Positions 43,866 to 57,600 of a DNA stretch of 64,000 nucleotides are shown here, piece after piece; positions within the stretch are counted from its first letter, which is position 1, and each line of letters starts with the position of its first letter. The stretch comes from Pleodorina starrii (lineage: Eukaryota; Chlorophyta; Chlorophyceae; Chlamydomonadales; Volvocaceae): positions 2,098,501 through 2,162,500 of the forward strand of contig BRXU01000011.1 in NCBI GenBank assembly GCA_030267565.1, written 5' to 3'. The notes beneath the pieces were generated by a model that had not been told where the DNA came from, did no database searches, and saw only the letters and a list, made by a program, of their open reading frames with translations. The translations under genes were made by a program, and so were the position numbers.

Positions 43866-46800
43866 ATGCTGCCCGTAACACGGTTCCGTGCGCCTTCGGT
43901 CGCTGGTGGAAGGTCGCGCATGAGCATCCTGGCGCCCAGCTGCCGGCCTGGCCTCCGAAGGCGGAATCTTGTGCGTGCAGAGCCTTCAGAATTTGGCCTG
44001 GTAGGAACCCATTTGCGTGAAGCTTTCTTAGACGCTGCCGGTCTGCGTCGGCCACTAAAAAGCGACACGTGCTCACCTTGCAACGTGGCGCTGGACACAG
44101 GCACCGGCGCAGCCGAAAACACCCTATGGTGAAATGCTGCAGTACTACCTTCGCATGGTGCGTTTGGTTGTGTGGTCTCGGGGTGTGGTCTCGGCGGTAT
44201 GGTCCCGGGGCTCGGTTTTGAAAGCTTCAGTCGTCGTGGGGCAGGGCGAAAGCCAGGCTCTGGACCAGCAGCTCTAGGGCCCATTGCGGGTTTTGGCAAA
44301 GAGGACCGCGGCGGCAGAGAACGGTGTGTGTGTGGGGGGGGCCCAGGGAATGCTGAGCCTGCTGGGCTCGGCGGACCTCAGGGCGAACTCCCAGCCGAGC
44401 CGCCCGGCTGCGGTGTTGGTCTCGCACCGGCGTCCGGTCGACACGCCCTAAAAAAAAGGACACCGGCAAATTCAACCCAAGCAGCTCATCGGCTCTCGCC
44501 CGTGCCGCAGCGCGCCGGAGCGTCCCTCATCTCCTACCGCCGCCGCCTCCGCCAGCAGCGCACGCGCACAGGACCCCCCCGCCCTTAGCAACCCGCCCAA
44601 CCATACTTGGAATACCCTACCCTGAAACCCTACCTCACTCTGGTACAGGAGCCGCACCTCTTCAAGAACGCTGTTGACACTCAGCTGGCGAAACTGAGGG
44701 ATGAGAAGCTGCGGCGGCAGGAGAAGGAGGAGCAGCTGTCAGCCAGCTCGGACCGTACGGAGCTGGCGCTGTACAAGTGGGGCTGGGTGGTTTCGGTGCT
44801 CGCATCGGGTTGGTTACTTGGTTTAGGGTCGGCCGGTATGGCCTCCGGCCTTGCCACAGCCACGGGTTCGCCCATTCAAATACGGGCTTGCTGTGGGACG
44901 GCAGAGCAGGGTCACAGGACAGGACTCGGGACATCAATGGGGACACGTTTGTACCGCACATGTTGTTGCTGCTGCTGCCCTTGCATCTGGCCCCGCCGAG
45001 CCCCTCCATCCCCCATCACCCACCTCCCTCCCCGCCGCCTGTGCCTCTCTCTCCCGCGTCCCGCCCCTGTCATGCAATGCAATGCGCACGCAACTCCCAA
45101 ACCCAAATCAACCTCAATCGACCCCAATCGACCCCAACCGACCCCAACCGACCCACTCCGCATCCCAAGGCGCATGGAGGAGGTTCGCGAGGGTGAGGTT
45201 CGCGCCACCCTGGAGGACCTCATGTACGTGTCCATTCTGGAGAAGTTCCTGCTGCTGGGGGTGGACATGCTGCCCAGGATGGACGGTGAGGGCGGGGTTG
45301 GGGGGGGGAGGGGGCGGGGTCGGACTGGTTTGGTTTGGTCTTGGGGGCGGAGGATCGGCATGGGCGGGGCGGGGCGGGGCGGGGCACTGGCAACCTGGAA
45401 CACTAGGCGCGCGACGCGAGCACGCCGAGTTGCCGACGCGCTCCGCCCGCCCCACTCCCCTGCGCACAGGCTTCGTGGACCCCCCCGCCACCAACCTGAA
45501 GGCGCTTACGGAGGGCCTCCACAGCAAGGAGGCGCTGGAGCTGGTCCGAGAGCACCTGCTGTCGGTGATGGGCAACGCCGCCTCCGCCTACAGCGCAGCA
45601 TACGTCAAGATGAGCAAATTCCAGATGGCGCAGGTGGGGGCAGTGAGGGCTGAGGGGGGGAGTGCGGGAGCGGGGCAGTAGAGCGGGAGGTGTGGGGAGC
45701 AGGGAGCGCGGGAGTAGAGCGGGAGGTGCCTGAGACGGGAGACCGTTTCTTCTGGTCGTAGCAGAGTAGCTGGGGGGCGGCACCCGGCGCGGCAGCCGGT
45801 GCTATGCGGTGTGGTGCGGAGGCGGGGGGGATCTGCGGGTCGGGAAGCCTCTGCCGCGACAACAGAAACCCTAGCAGCACACACACAGCACCGTCTAGCG
45901 TTCGGTCTGTCGCACGCATGGTCTACTACGTGGTGACGCGCTGATTTGCCGCCCTCGGCTCAATGTAGGGCGCGATGTAAATCATGTAATGTCTACGTCG
46001 CAGGTGTACGCGGCGAGCGTCATGTTCGGCTACTTCCTTCGTCGTGTGGATCAGCGCTTCCAGCTGGAGAAGGCGCTGGGCACACTGCCGCTGAGTAAGG
46101 AGGACGCCGTGGCGAGACTGGAGCGGCTGTTTGCGGCGGTGAGGGCGTGTAGGCGGGACGGGGGGTTGCGACGTCCGTGAAAGCCGAGGGGTCCCTGGGC
46201 GGGTTGGCGTTGGTAAAGGCGCCATCATGCCCCGTCCGGGCTGCTGCGACATCAACTCCAAACCAGGGCGCCCAAGGATCGCACGCTCTCGCAGTCTCAG
46301 CCACCGCGCGCCTCCCTTCTGGCGCCTCCCTCTTGGCGCCTTTTGTGCCTCCTTTGCTGTTACGGGCCTGTGCTCCGCATGGCGGTCTCCACCCCCTCCT
46401 GTCCCGCCTCGTCCTGTCGTGTCCCGTCCTGTTCCTGGCACGCGACTCACGCGATTCACGCACCGTCCGCACCGTCTGCGCACAGGCTGAGGACGTGGAG
46501 ACGTCTGGCAACCCCGACTGGGCAGACGCAACCACCGTGGACCTCGACTCGCCCTCCCCCTCCTCCTCCTTCTCCCGGGGCTCCATCGACGACGAGCGAG
46601 ACGCGCCCTCCGCCTCGACGTCCTCCTCGGGGCCAGGTTCGGGGTTAGGGTCAGGGTCGGGGCCCCGGCGCGCCGCGTCGCCCGATGGCGGGCGCGGGAG
46701 TAAGAGCTCTCTGCGGCGGTACGTGGAGTCGTTTGACCAGGCGACCATGGTGGAGACGGCGCGGGTGGTGAGTGTGGAGGGGGCGGCGCTGGTGGAGCGG

Positions 46801-47740
46801 CAGACGTCGGCGCTGCTTGGGGACATCAAGAAGCTCACCGCGCAGATGCAGGTGGGCTGGGCGGCCGGGTGGGTGGGCTGGGCTGGGCGGGTGGGGTTGG
46901 GACATTACGAACCGCAGCGATGTAACCGAGGCGGTGTTGGTTGGTTGGTTGGTTGGTTTGTTAAGTTGAGCTGAGTTGCTGTTTTGCAACGCTGCACAGC
47001 GGGCTATGATGACACGTGATGCGTAGTGGGGGGGGAGGAAGAAGCGGAGGGACGCGGGATGAGAGGGCGGGGCTCCGGGGCATCGGCTGCACTGCGGCGT
47101 TTTTGTATGGGACAGCGCCACGCCACACCACACCACACCACACCACACCTCACCACCCGCCACGCACTACACACCACCAGTACGCCACGTGCAGCGAGAC
47201 GTCATTCGTCATTCGTCCTGCTGCGGTCCCCCCCGCAGGAGGTTGTCGGTGACAACGCCAGCAGCATGCAGGAGGCCATTGAGCGGATGGCCAAGGCGGT
47301 GGAGCACGACATGGTGGAGACGGTCACCATGCAGGTGGGGGAGAGAGAGAGGGAGTGTGTGTGTGTGTGTGGTGTGTGAGGGCGGGAGGAGGAGGCCCGG
47401 GGGGCTGCCTTTGTAATGACGTCTTGTCCGCCTGTACAAGCAACTTGTCTGCATAATCGTCACTCATGCATCAAAAATCAAACACGGGACTGCATTCACA
47501 ATTACACATATGATTTCAATGTCCATGTGACAGGGTGCTCTAAACTCGCGGACTTGACTCGGTAAGGATCCACCCGGCGTCCCGGTCCCGGCCCTGCAGG
47601 TGACCACGCAGCGGCGCTCCGTGTTGGAAGCGGTCGCGTTCGGCTCCTTCCTGAGGGACGTGGAGGGCTGGGTGCAGGACGAGTACGCGCTGCTCACACC
47701 CATCCCGCCGCCGCAGCTGCCGCCCGGGGCGGCGGTGTGA
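43866..47740 (+). CDS. DUF760 plastid protein (UV-B-induced At3g17800-like)
   Basis: Predicted 445-residue chloroplast protein of unassigned biochemical function. Nine exons, phases consistent: 43866-44000, 44101-44157, 44649-44776, 45170-45285, 45470-45633, 46004-46138, 46486-46851, 47239-47334, 47600-47740. Residues 1-38 are a transit peptide (MLPVTRFRAPSVAGG, many Arg, ending VRA). The DUF760 region follows: TPYGEMLQYYLRM joined to EPHLFKNAVDTQLAKL, TELALYKRMEEVREGEVRAT, SKEALELVREHLLSVMGN and QVYAASVMFGYFLRRVDQRF. The second half (SLRRYVESFDQATMVETARV, SMQEAIERMAKAVE) is helical and less conserved, with a Ser/Pro-rich insertion in exon 7. Exon 2 could alternatively start at 44113. Plant homologues are named for UV-B induction. 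It is divergent from the TTC33-like gene. Confidence 0.85.
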
Positions 47741-48699
47741 GCGAGCGCGGCGGCGAGCGGCGCGGGAAGGCGCGGCGAGGCGGCGAGGGGGCGAGGGGGC
47801 GAGGGGTAGGCGGAGGTGGGGCCCTGCGCCTCTGCTGCGCGCCCAGGTTGTGTGCTTCTGTCTTGGACCTCGGAGCTCCGCCCTGGTTTGGTCTGATCCG
47901 GCCCGGTAGCCCGGCAGGCAGGGTGTTGTCAGGGAGACCACGTGGCCGTCCTGTTTCCCCTGTTGAAGGCCCTCGCCCCGCATTCCTGTCCTCTCCTCGC
48001 TGCCGGGTCGGGGCCGGGGGGTGTTGGCGAGGCGTTGGAAGTTTGCATTGTGCGTTACGCAATGGAAGACGCGGCCCGGACGTGGGCAGTGGCCGGCGCC
48101 GGGGAGGCGAGGTGGCGATGCGGGTTGGTGTGCGTGCCTGCGCCCGTATCCTGAGAGGCTGGATCAGGAGGAAGAGTCGCAGCGTAGCCACGTAACCGAG
48201 GTGACGCTGGCCAACGGACCCAGCAGCAGTTACCGTGCGGGGGGAGTCGAGGTAGAGCGTGGGGTGGGCGCTATGGCACCCGGTGGGGTGTGGCCCAGTG
48301 GTGCGGCCGAGGTGGTCGCAGCGCCGTTCATGTGGACGGGGTAAGGGTAATGGATACGCCCTGTCCGCGCCGGTATCGTATTTAGGCTTCCTGTAGGGCT
48401 TGGAGCCGTTGCAGCGGCGAGCCCACCAGCAGCAGCGATACGTGCGCGACACATCGCAGTTGGTGGCGACCACGGGACCACTGGGAGGCAGCGCAGGTTG
48501 TGGAGATGGAGCGTTGCTGGGTTACAATATCGGAGGGCATCAAGCAGAAAGGAAACGGTTTTCCGGCCGCGTACGCACTCAACAGCCCGCCCGCCAGCCT
48601 GTGTCGCATCGCCTGTCGCACAGCTATCTCCGCATTAACACGGCCCTGCACCTGCCGACTCCTCGAAAGTAGTATTTCTTCCCTCATCCCGGAAGCAGC
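47741..48699 (+). other. DUF760 3' flank leading into the satellite
   Basis: No exon supported. No TGTAA was found between the DUF760 stop and the array. Open frames here merge into the satellite and look like side effects of high GC. Confidence 0.4.
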
Positions 48700-51600
48700 T
48701 CATGAGGCCCACGGGGACCATGAGGCCCACGATGCCCATGGGGCCCAAGGGTCGGGCCAAGCCTCGGCCCATGGGTCCAGCCTCGACCCAAGGGCCCAGC
48801 CTCGACCCATGGGCCCAGCCTCGACCCATTGGCCCAGCCTCGGCCCATGGGTCCAGCCTCGACCCAAGGGCCCAGCCTCGACCCATGGGCCCAGCCTCGG
48901 CCCAAGGGGCCAGCCTCGGCCCGTGGGCCCAGCCTCGACCCATGGGCCCAGCCTCGACCCATGGGCCCAGCCTCGTCCCAGGGGCCCAGCCTCGGCCCAT
49001 GGGCCCGGCCTCGGCCCGTGGGCCCAGCCTCGGCCCATGGGCCCAGCCTCGGCCCATGGGCCCAGCCTCGGCCCATGGGCCCAGCCTCGGCCCATGGGCC
49101 CAGCCTCGGCCCATGGGCCCAGCCTCGACCCATGGGCGCAGCCTCGACCCATGGGCCCAGCCTCGACCCATGGGCCCAGCCTCGACCCATGGGCCCAGCC
49201 TCGACCCACGGGCCCAGCCTCGACCCATGAGCCCAGCCTCGGCCCACGGGCCCAGCCTCGGCCCATGGGCCCAGCCTCGGCCCATGGGCCCAGCATCGGC
49301 CCATGGGCCCAGCATCGACCCATGGGCCCAGCCTCGACCCATGGTCCCAGCCTCGGCCCATGGGCCCAGCCTCGGCCCATGGGCCCAGCCTCGGCCCACG
49401 GGCCCAGCCTCGACCCATGGGCCCAGCCTCGACCCATGGGCCCAGCCTCGACCCATGGGCCCAGACTCGGCCCATGGGCCCAGACTCGGCCCATGGGCCC
49501 AGACTCGGTCCAGGGGCCCAGCCTCGACCCAGGGGCCCAGCCTCGGCCCATGGGCCCAGCCTCGGCCCATGGGCCCAGCCTCGACCCATGGGCCCAGCCT
49601 CGGCCCACGGGCCCAGCCTCGACCCATGGGCCCAGCCTCGACCCATGGGCCCAGCCTCAGCCCATAGGCCCAGCCTCGACCCATGGGCCCAGCCTCGACC
49701 CATGGGCCCAGCCTCGACCCATGGGCCCAGGTTGAGGACCATGAGGCCCAGCCTTGACCCATGGGCCCAGCCTCGACCCATGGGCCCAGCCTCAGCCCAT
49801 AGGCCCAGCCTCGACCCATGGGCCCAGCCTCGACCCATGGGCCCAGGTTGAGGACCATGAGGCCCAGCCTCGACCCATGGGACCAGCCTCGACCCATGGG
49901 CCCAGCCTCAGCCCATAGGCCCCATGGGCCCAGCCTCGACCCATGGGCCCGGCCTCGACCCATGGGCCCAACCTCGACCCATGGGCCCAACCTCGACCCA
50001 CGGGCCCAGCCTCGGCCCATGGGCCCAGCCTCGACCCATGGGCCCAGCCTCGACCCATGGGCCCAGCCTCGACCCATGGGCCCAGCCTCGACCCATGGGC
50101 CCAGCCTCGACCCATGGGCCCAGCCTCGACCCACCGGCCCAGCCTCGACCCATGAGCCCAGCCTCGGCCCACGGGCCCAGGTTGAGGACCATGAGGCCCA
50201 GCCTCGACCCATGGGACCAGCCTCGACCCATGGGCCCAGCCTCAGCCCATGGGCCCAGCCTCAGCCCATGGGCCCAGCCTCGACCCATGGGCCCAGCCTC
50301 GGCCCACGGGCCCAGCCTCGGCCCATGGGCCCAGCATCGGCCCATGGGCCCAGCATCGGCCCATGGGCCCAGCATCGGCCTATGGGCCCGGCCTCGACCC
50401 ATGGGCCCAGCCTCGACCCATGGGCCCAGCCTTGACCCATGGGCCCAGCCTCGGCCCATGAGCCCAGCCTCGGCCCATGGGCCCAGCCTCGGCCCACGGG
50501 CCCAGCCTCGACCCATGGGCCCAGCCTCGACCCATGGGCCCAGCCTCGACCCACGGGCCCAGCCTCGACCCATGAGCCCAGCCTCGGCCCACGGGCCCAG
50601 CCTCGGCCCATGGGCCCAGCCACGGCCCATGGGCCCAGCATCGGCCCATGGGCCCAGCCTCGACCCATGGGCCCAGCCTCGACCCATGGTCCCAGCAACG
50701 GCCCATGGGCCCAGCCTCGGCCCATGGGCCCAGCCTCGGTCCAGGGGCCCAGCCTCGACCCAGGGGCCCAGCCTCGGCCCATGGGCCCAGCCTCGGCCCA
50801 TGGGCCCAGCCTCGACCCATGGGCCCAGCCTCGGCCCACGGGCCCAGCCTCGACCCATGGGCCCAGCCTCGACCCATGGGCCCAGCCTCAGCCCATAGGC
50901 CCAGCCTCGACCCATGGGCCCAGCCTCGACCCATGGGCCCAGCCTCGACCCATGGGCCCAGGTTGAGGACCATGAGGCCCAGCCTTGACCCATGGGCCCA
51001 GCCTCGACCCATGGGCCCAGCCTCAGCCCATAGGCCCAGCCTCGACCCATGGGCCCAGCCTCGACCCATGGGCCCAGGTTGAGGACCATGAGGCCCAGCC
51101 TCGACCCATGGGACCAGCCTCGACCCATGGGCCCAGCCTCAGCCCATAGGCCCCATGGGCCCAGCCTCGACCCATGGGCCCGGCCTCGACCCATGGGCCC
51201 AACCTCGACCCATGGGCCCAACCTCGACCCACGGGCCCAGCCTCGGCCCATGGGCCCAGCCTCGACCCATGGGCCCAGCCTCGACCCATGGGCCCAGCCT
51301 CGACCCATGGGCCCAGCCTCGACCCATGGGCCCAGCCTCGACCCATGGGCCCAGCCTCGACCCACCGGCCCAGCCTCGACCCATGAGCCCAGCCTCGGCC
51401 CACGGGCCCAGGTTGAGGACCATGAGGCCCAGCCTCGACCCATGGGACCAGCCTCGACCCATGGGCCCAGCCTCAGCCCATGGGCCCAGCCTCAGCCCAT
51501 GGGCCCAGTCTCGACCCATGGGCCCAGCCTCGGCCCACGGGCCCAGCCTCGGCCCATGGGCCCAGCATCGGCCCATGGGCCCAGCCTCGGCCCATGGGCC

Positions 51601-54600
51601 CAGCATCGGCCTATGGGCCCGGCCTCGACCCATGGGCCCAGCCTCGACCCATGGGCCCAGCCTTGACCCATGGGCCCAGCCTCGGCCCATGAGCCCAGCC
51701 TCGGCCCATGGGCCCAGCCTCGGCCCACGGGCCCAGCCTCGACCCATGGGCCCAGCCTCGACCCATGGGCCCAGCCTCGACCCACGGGCCCAGCCTCGAC
51801 CCATGAGCCCAGCCTCGGCCCACGGGCCCAGCCTCGGCCCATGGGCCCAGCCACGGCCCATGGGCCCAGCATCGGCCCATGGGCCCAGCCTCGACCCATG
51901 GGCCCAGCCTCGACCCATGGTCCCAGCAACGGCCCATGGGCCCAGCCTCGGCCCATGGGCCCAGCCTCGGCCCACGGGCCCAGCCTCGACCCATGGGCCC
52001 AGCCTCGACCCATGGGCCCAGACTCGGCCCATGGGCCCAGACTCGGCCCATGGGCCCAGACTCGGTCCAGGGGCCCAGCCTCGACCCAGGGGCCCAGCCT
52101 CGGCCCATGGGCCCAGCCTCGGCCCATGGGCCCAGCCTCGACCCATGGGCCCAGCCTCGGCCCACGGGCCCAGCCTCGACCCATGGGCCCAGCCTCGACC
52201 CATGGGCCCAGCCTCAGCCCATAGGCCCAGCCTCGACCCATGGGCCCAGCCTCGACCCATGGGCCCAGCCTCGACCCATGGGCCCAGGTTGAGGACCATG
52301 AGGCCCAGCCTTGACCCATGGGCCCAGCCTCGACCCATGGGCCCAGCCTCAGCCCATAGGCCCAGCCTCGACCCATGGGCCCAGCCTCGACCCATGGGCC
52401 CAGGTTGAGGACCATGAGGCCCAGCCTCGACCCATGGGACCAGCCTCGACCCATGGGCCCAGCCTCAGCCCATAGGCCCCATGGGCCCAGCCTCGACCCA
52501 TGGGCCCGGCCTCGACCCATGGGCCCAACCTCGACCCATGGGCCCAACCTCGACCCACGGGCCCAGCCTCGGCCCATGGGCCCAGCCTCGACCCATGGGC
52601 CCAGCCTCGACCCATGGGCCCAGCCTCGACCCATGGGCCCAGCCTCGACCCATGGGCCCAGCCTCGACCCATGGGCCCAGCCTCGACCCACCGGCCCAGC
52701 CTCGACCCATGAGCCCAGCCTCGGCCCACGGGCCCAGGTTGAGGACCATGAGGCCCAGCCTCGACCCATGGGACCAGCCTCGACCCATGGGCCCAGCCTC
52801 AGCCCATGGGCCCAGCCTCAGCCCATGGGCCCAGCCTCGACCCATGGGCCCAGCCTCGGCCCACGGGCCCAGCCTCGGCCCATGGGCCCAGCATCGGCCC
52901 ATGGGCCCAGCATCGGCCCATGGGCCCAGCATCGGCCTATGGGCCCGGCCTCGACCCATGGGCCCAGCCTCGACCCATGGGCCCAGCCTTGACCCATGGG
53001 CCCAGCCTCGGCCCATGAGCCCAGCCTCGGCCCATGGGCCCAGCCTCGGCCCACGGGCCCAGCCTCGACCCATGGGCCCAGCCTCGACCCATGGGCCCAG
53101 CCTCGACCCACGGGCCCAGCCTCGACCCATGAGCCCAGCCTCGGCCCACGGGCCCAGCCTCGGCCCATGGGCCCAGCCACGGCCCATGGGCCCAGCATCG
53201 GCCCATGGGCCCAGCCTCGACCCATGGGCCCAGCCTCGACCCATGGTCCCAGCAACGGCCCATGGGCCCAGCCTCGGCCCATGGGCCCAGCCTCGGTCCA
53301 GGGGCCCAGCCTCGACCCAGGGGCCCAGCCTCGGCCCATGGGCCCAGCCTCGGCCCATGGGCCCAGCCTCGACCCATGGGCCCAGCCTCGGCCCACGGGC
53401 CCAGCCTCGACCCATGGGCCCAGCCTCGACCCATGGGCCCAGCCTCAGCCCATAGGCCCAGCCTCGACCCATGGGCCCAGCCTCGACCCATGGGCCCAGC
53501 CTCGACCCATGGGCCCAGGTTGAGGACCATGAGGCCCAGCCTTGACCCATGGGCCCAGCCTCGACCCATGGGCCCAGCCTCAGCCCATAGGCCCAGCCTC
53601 GACCCATGGGCCCAGCCTCGACCCATGGGCCCAGGTTGAGGACCATGAGGCCCAGCCTCGACCCATGGGACCAGCCTCGACCCATGGGCCCAGCCTCAGC
53701 CCATAGGCCCCATGGGCCCAGCCTCGACCCATGGGCCCGGCCTCGACCCATGGGCCCAACCTCGACCCATGGGCCCAACCTCGACCCACGGGCCCAGCCT
53801 CGGCCCATGGGCCCAGCCTCGACCCATGGGCCCAGCCTCGACCCATGGGCCCAGCCTCGACCCTTGGGCCCAGCCTCGACCCATGGGCCCAGCCTCGACC
53901 CATGGGCCCAGCCTCGACCCACCGGCCCAGCCTCGACCCATGAGCCCAGCCTCGGCCCACGGGCCCAGGTTGAGGACCATGAGGCCCAGCCTCGACCCAT
54001 GGGACCAGCCTCGACCCATGGGCCCAGCCTCAGCCCATGGGCCCAGCCTCAGCCCATGGGCCCAGTCTCGACCCATGGGCCCAGCCTCGGCCCACGGGCC
54101 CAGCCTCGGCCCATGGGCCCAGCATCGGCCCATGGGCCCAGCCTCGGCCCATGGGCCCAGCATCGGCCTATGGGCCCGGCCTCGACCCATGGGCCCAGCC
54201 TCGACCCATGGGCCCAGCCTTGACCCATGGGCCCAGCCTCGGCCCATGAGCCCAGCCTCGGCCCATGGGCCCAGCCTCGGCCCACGGGCCCAGCCTCGAC
54301 CCATGGGCCCAGCCTCGACCCATGGGCCCAGCCTCGACCCACGGGCCCAGCCTCGACCCATGAGCCCAGCCTCGGCCCACGGGCCCAGCCTCGGCCCATG
54401 GGCCCAGCCACGGCCCATGGGCCCAGCATCGGCCCATGGGCCCAGCCTCGACCCATGGGCCCAGCCTCGACCCATGGTCCCAGCAACGGCCCATGGGCCC
54501 AGCCTCGGCCCATGGGCCCAGCCTCGGCCCACGGGCCCAGCCTCGACCCATGGGCCCAACCGCGACCCATGGGCCCAGCCTCGACCCATGGGCCCAGACT

Positions 54601-57600
54601 CGGCCCATGGGCCCAGCCTCGGCCCATGGGCCCAGCCTCGGTCCAGGGGCCCAGCCTCGACCCAGGGGCCCAGCCTCGGCCCATGGGCCCAGCCTCGGCC
54701 CATGGGCCCAGCCTCGACCCATGGGCCCAGCCTCGGCCCACGGGCCCAGCCTCGACCCATGGGCCCAGCCTCGACCCATGGGCCCAGCCTCAGCCCATAG
54801 GCCCAGCCTCGACCCATGGGCCCAGCCTCGACCCATGGGCCCAGCCTCGACCCATGGGCCCAGCCTCGACCCATGGGCCCAGGTTGAGGACCATGAGGCC
54901 CAGCCTTGACCCATGGGCCCAGCCTCGACCCATGGACCCAGCCTCAGCCCATAGGCCCAGCCTCGACCCATGGGCCCAGCCTCGACCCATGGGCCCAGGT
55001 TTAGGACCATGAGGCCCAGCCTCGACCCATGGGACCAGCCTCGACCCATGGGCCCAGCCTCAGCCCATAGGCCCCATGGGCCCAGCCTCGACCCATGGGC
55101 CCAGCCTCGACCCATGGGCCCAGCCTCGGCCCACGGGCCCAGCCTCGGCCCATGGGCCCAGCATCGGCCCATGGGCCCAGCATCGGCCTATGGGCCCGGC
55201 CTCGACCCATGGGCCCAGCCTCGACCCATGGGCCCAGCCTTGACCCATGGGCCCAGCCTCGGCCCATGAGCCCAGCCTCGGCCCACGGGCCCAGCCTCGG
55301 CCCACGGGCCCAGCATCGGCCCATGGGCCCAGCATCGGCCCATGGGCCCAGCATCGGCCCATGGGCCCAGCCTTGACCCACGGGCCCAGCCTCGGCCCAT
55401 GAGCCCAGCCTAGGCCCACGGGCCCAGCCTCGGCCCACGGGCCCAGCCTCGACCCATGGGCCCAGCCTCGACCCATAGGCCCAGCCTCGACCCACGGGCC
55501 CAGCCTCGACCCATGGGCCCAGCCTCGGCCCATGGGCCCAGCCTCGGCCCATGGGCCCAGCCTCGACCCATGGGCCCAGGTTGAGGACCATGAGGCCCAG
55601 CCTTGACCCATGGGCCCAGCCTCGACCCATGGGCCCAGCCTCAGCCCATAGGCCCAGCCTCGACCCACGGGCCCAGCCTCGACCCACGAGCCCAGCCTCG
55701 GCCCACGGGCCCAGCCTCGGCCCACGGGCCCAGCCTCGGCCCATGGGCCCAGACACGGCCCATGGGCCCAGCATCGGCCCATGGGCCCAGCCTCGACCCA
55801 TGGGCCCAGCCTCGACCCATGGTCCCAGCAACGGCCCATGGGCCCAGCCTCGACCCATGGGCCCAGCCTCGGCCCACGGGCCCAGCCTCGACCCATGGGC
55901 CCAACCTCGACCCATGGGCCCAGCCTCGACCCATGGGCCCAGACTCGGCCCATGGGCCCAGCCTCGGCCCATGGGCCCAGCCTCGGTCCAGGGGCCCAGC
56001 CTCGACCCATGGGCCCAGCCTCGGCCCATGGGCCCAGCCTCGGCCCATGGGCCCAGCCTCGACCCATGGGCCCAGCCTCGGCCCAAGGGCCCAGCCTCGA
56101 CCCATGGGCCCAGCCTCGACCCATGGGCCCAGCCTCAGCCCATAGGCCCAGCCTCGACCCATGGGCCCAGCCTCGACCCATGGGCCCAGCCTCAACCCAG
56201 GGCCCAGCCTCGACCCATGGGCCCAGGTTGAGGACCATGAGGCCCAGCCTTGACCCATGGGCCCAGCCTCGACCCATGGACCCAGCCTCAGCCCATAGGC
56301 CCAGCCTCGACCCATGGGCCCAGCCTCGACCCATGGGCCCAGCCTCGACCCACCGGCCCAGCCTCGACCCATGAGCCCAGCCTCGGCCCACGGGCCCAGC
56401 CTCGGCCCATGGGCCCAGCCTCGACCCATGGGCCCAGCCTCGACCCATGGGCCCAGCCTCAGCCCATAGGCCCAGCCTCAACCCATGGGCCCAGCCTCGA
56501 CCCATGGGCCCAGCCTTGACCCATGGGCCCAGCCTCGACCCATGGGCCCAGCCTCGACCCATGGGCCCAGGTTGAGGACCATGAGGCCCAGCCTCGGCCC
56601 ACGGGCCCAGCCTCGACCCATGGGCCCAGCCTCGGCCCACGGGCCCAGCCTCAGCCCATAGGCCCAGCCTCGACCCATGGGCCCAGCCTCAGCCCATAGG
56701 CCCAGCCTCGACCCATGGGTCCAGCCTCGACCCATGGGCCCAGGTTGAGGACCATAGGCCTAGCCTCGACCCATGGGCCCAGCCTCGACCCATGGGCCCA
56801 GCCTCGACCCATGGGCCCAGCCTCAGCCCATAGGCCCCATGGGCCCAGCCTCGACCCATGGGCCCGGCCTCGACCCATGGGCCCAACCTCGACCCATGGG
56901 CCCAACCTCGACCCACGGGCCCAGCCTCGGCCCATGGGCCCAGCCTCGACCCATGGGCCCAGCCTCGACCCATGGGCCCAGCCTCGACCCATGGGCCCAG
57001 CCTCGACCCATGGGCCCAGCCTCGACCCATGGGCCCAGCCTCGACCCACCGGCCCAGCCTCGACCCATGAGCCCAGCCTCGGCCCACGGGCCCAGGTTGA
57101 GGACCATGAGGCCCAGCCTCGACCCATGGGACCAGCCTCGACCCATGGGCCCAGCCTCAGCCCATGGGCCCAGCCTCAGCCCATGGGCCCAGTCTCGACC
57201 CATGGGCCCAGCCTCGGCCCACGGGCCCAGCCTCGGCCCATGGGCCCAGCATCGGCCCATGGGCCCAGCCTCGGCCCATGGGCCCAGCATCGGCCTATGG
57301 GCCCGGCCTCGACCCATGGGCCCAGCCTCGACCCATGGGCCCAGCCTTGACCCATGGGCCCAGCCTCGGCCCATGAGCCCAGCCTCGGCCCATGGGCCCA
57401 GCCTCGGCCCACGGGCCCAGCCTCGACCCATGGGCCCAGCCTCGACCCATGGGCCCAGCCTCGACCCACGGGCCCAGCCTCGACCCATGAGCCCAGCCTC
57501 GGCCCACGGGCCCAGCCTCGGCCCATGGGCCCAGCCACGGCCCATGGGCCCAGCATCGGCCCATGGGCCCAGCCTCGACCCATGGGCCCAGCCTCGACCC

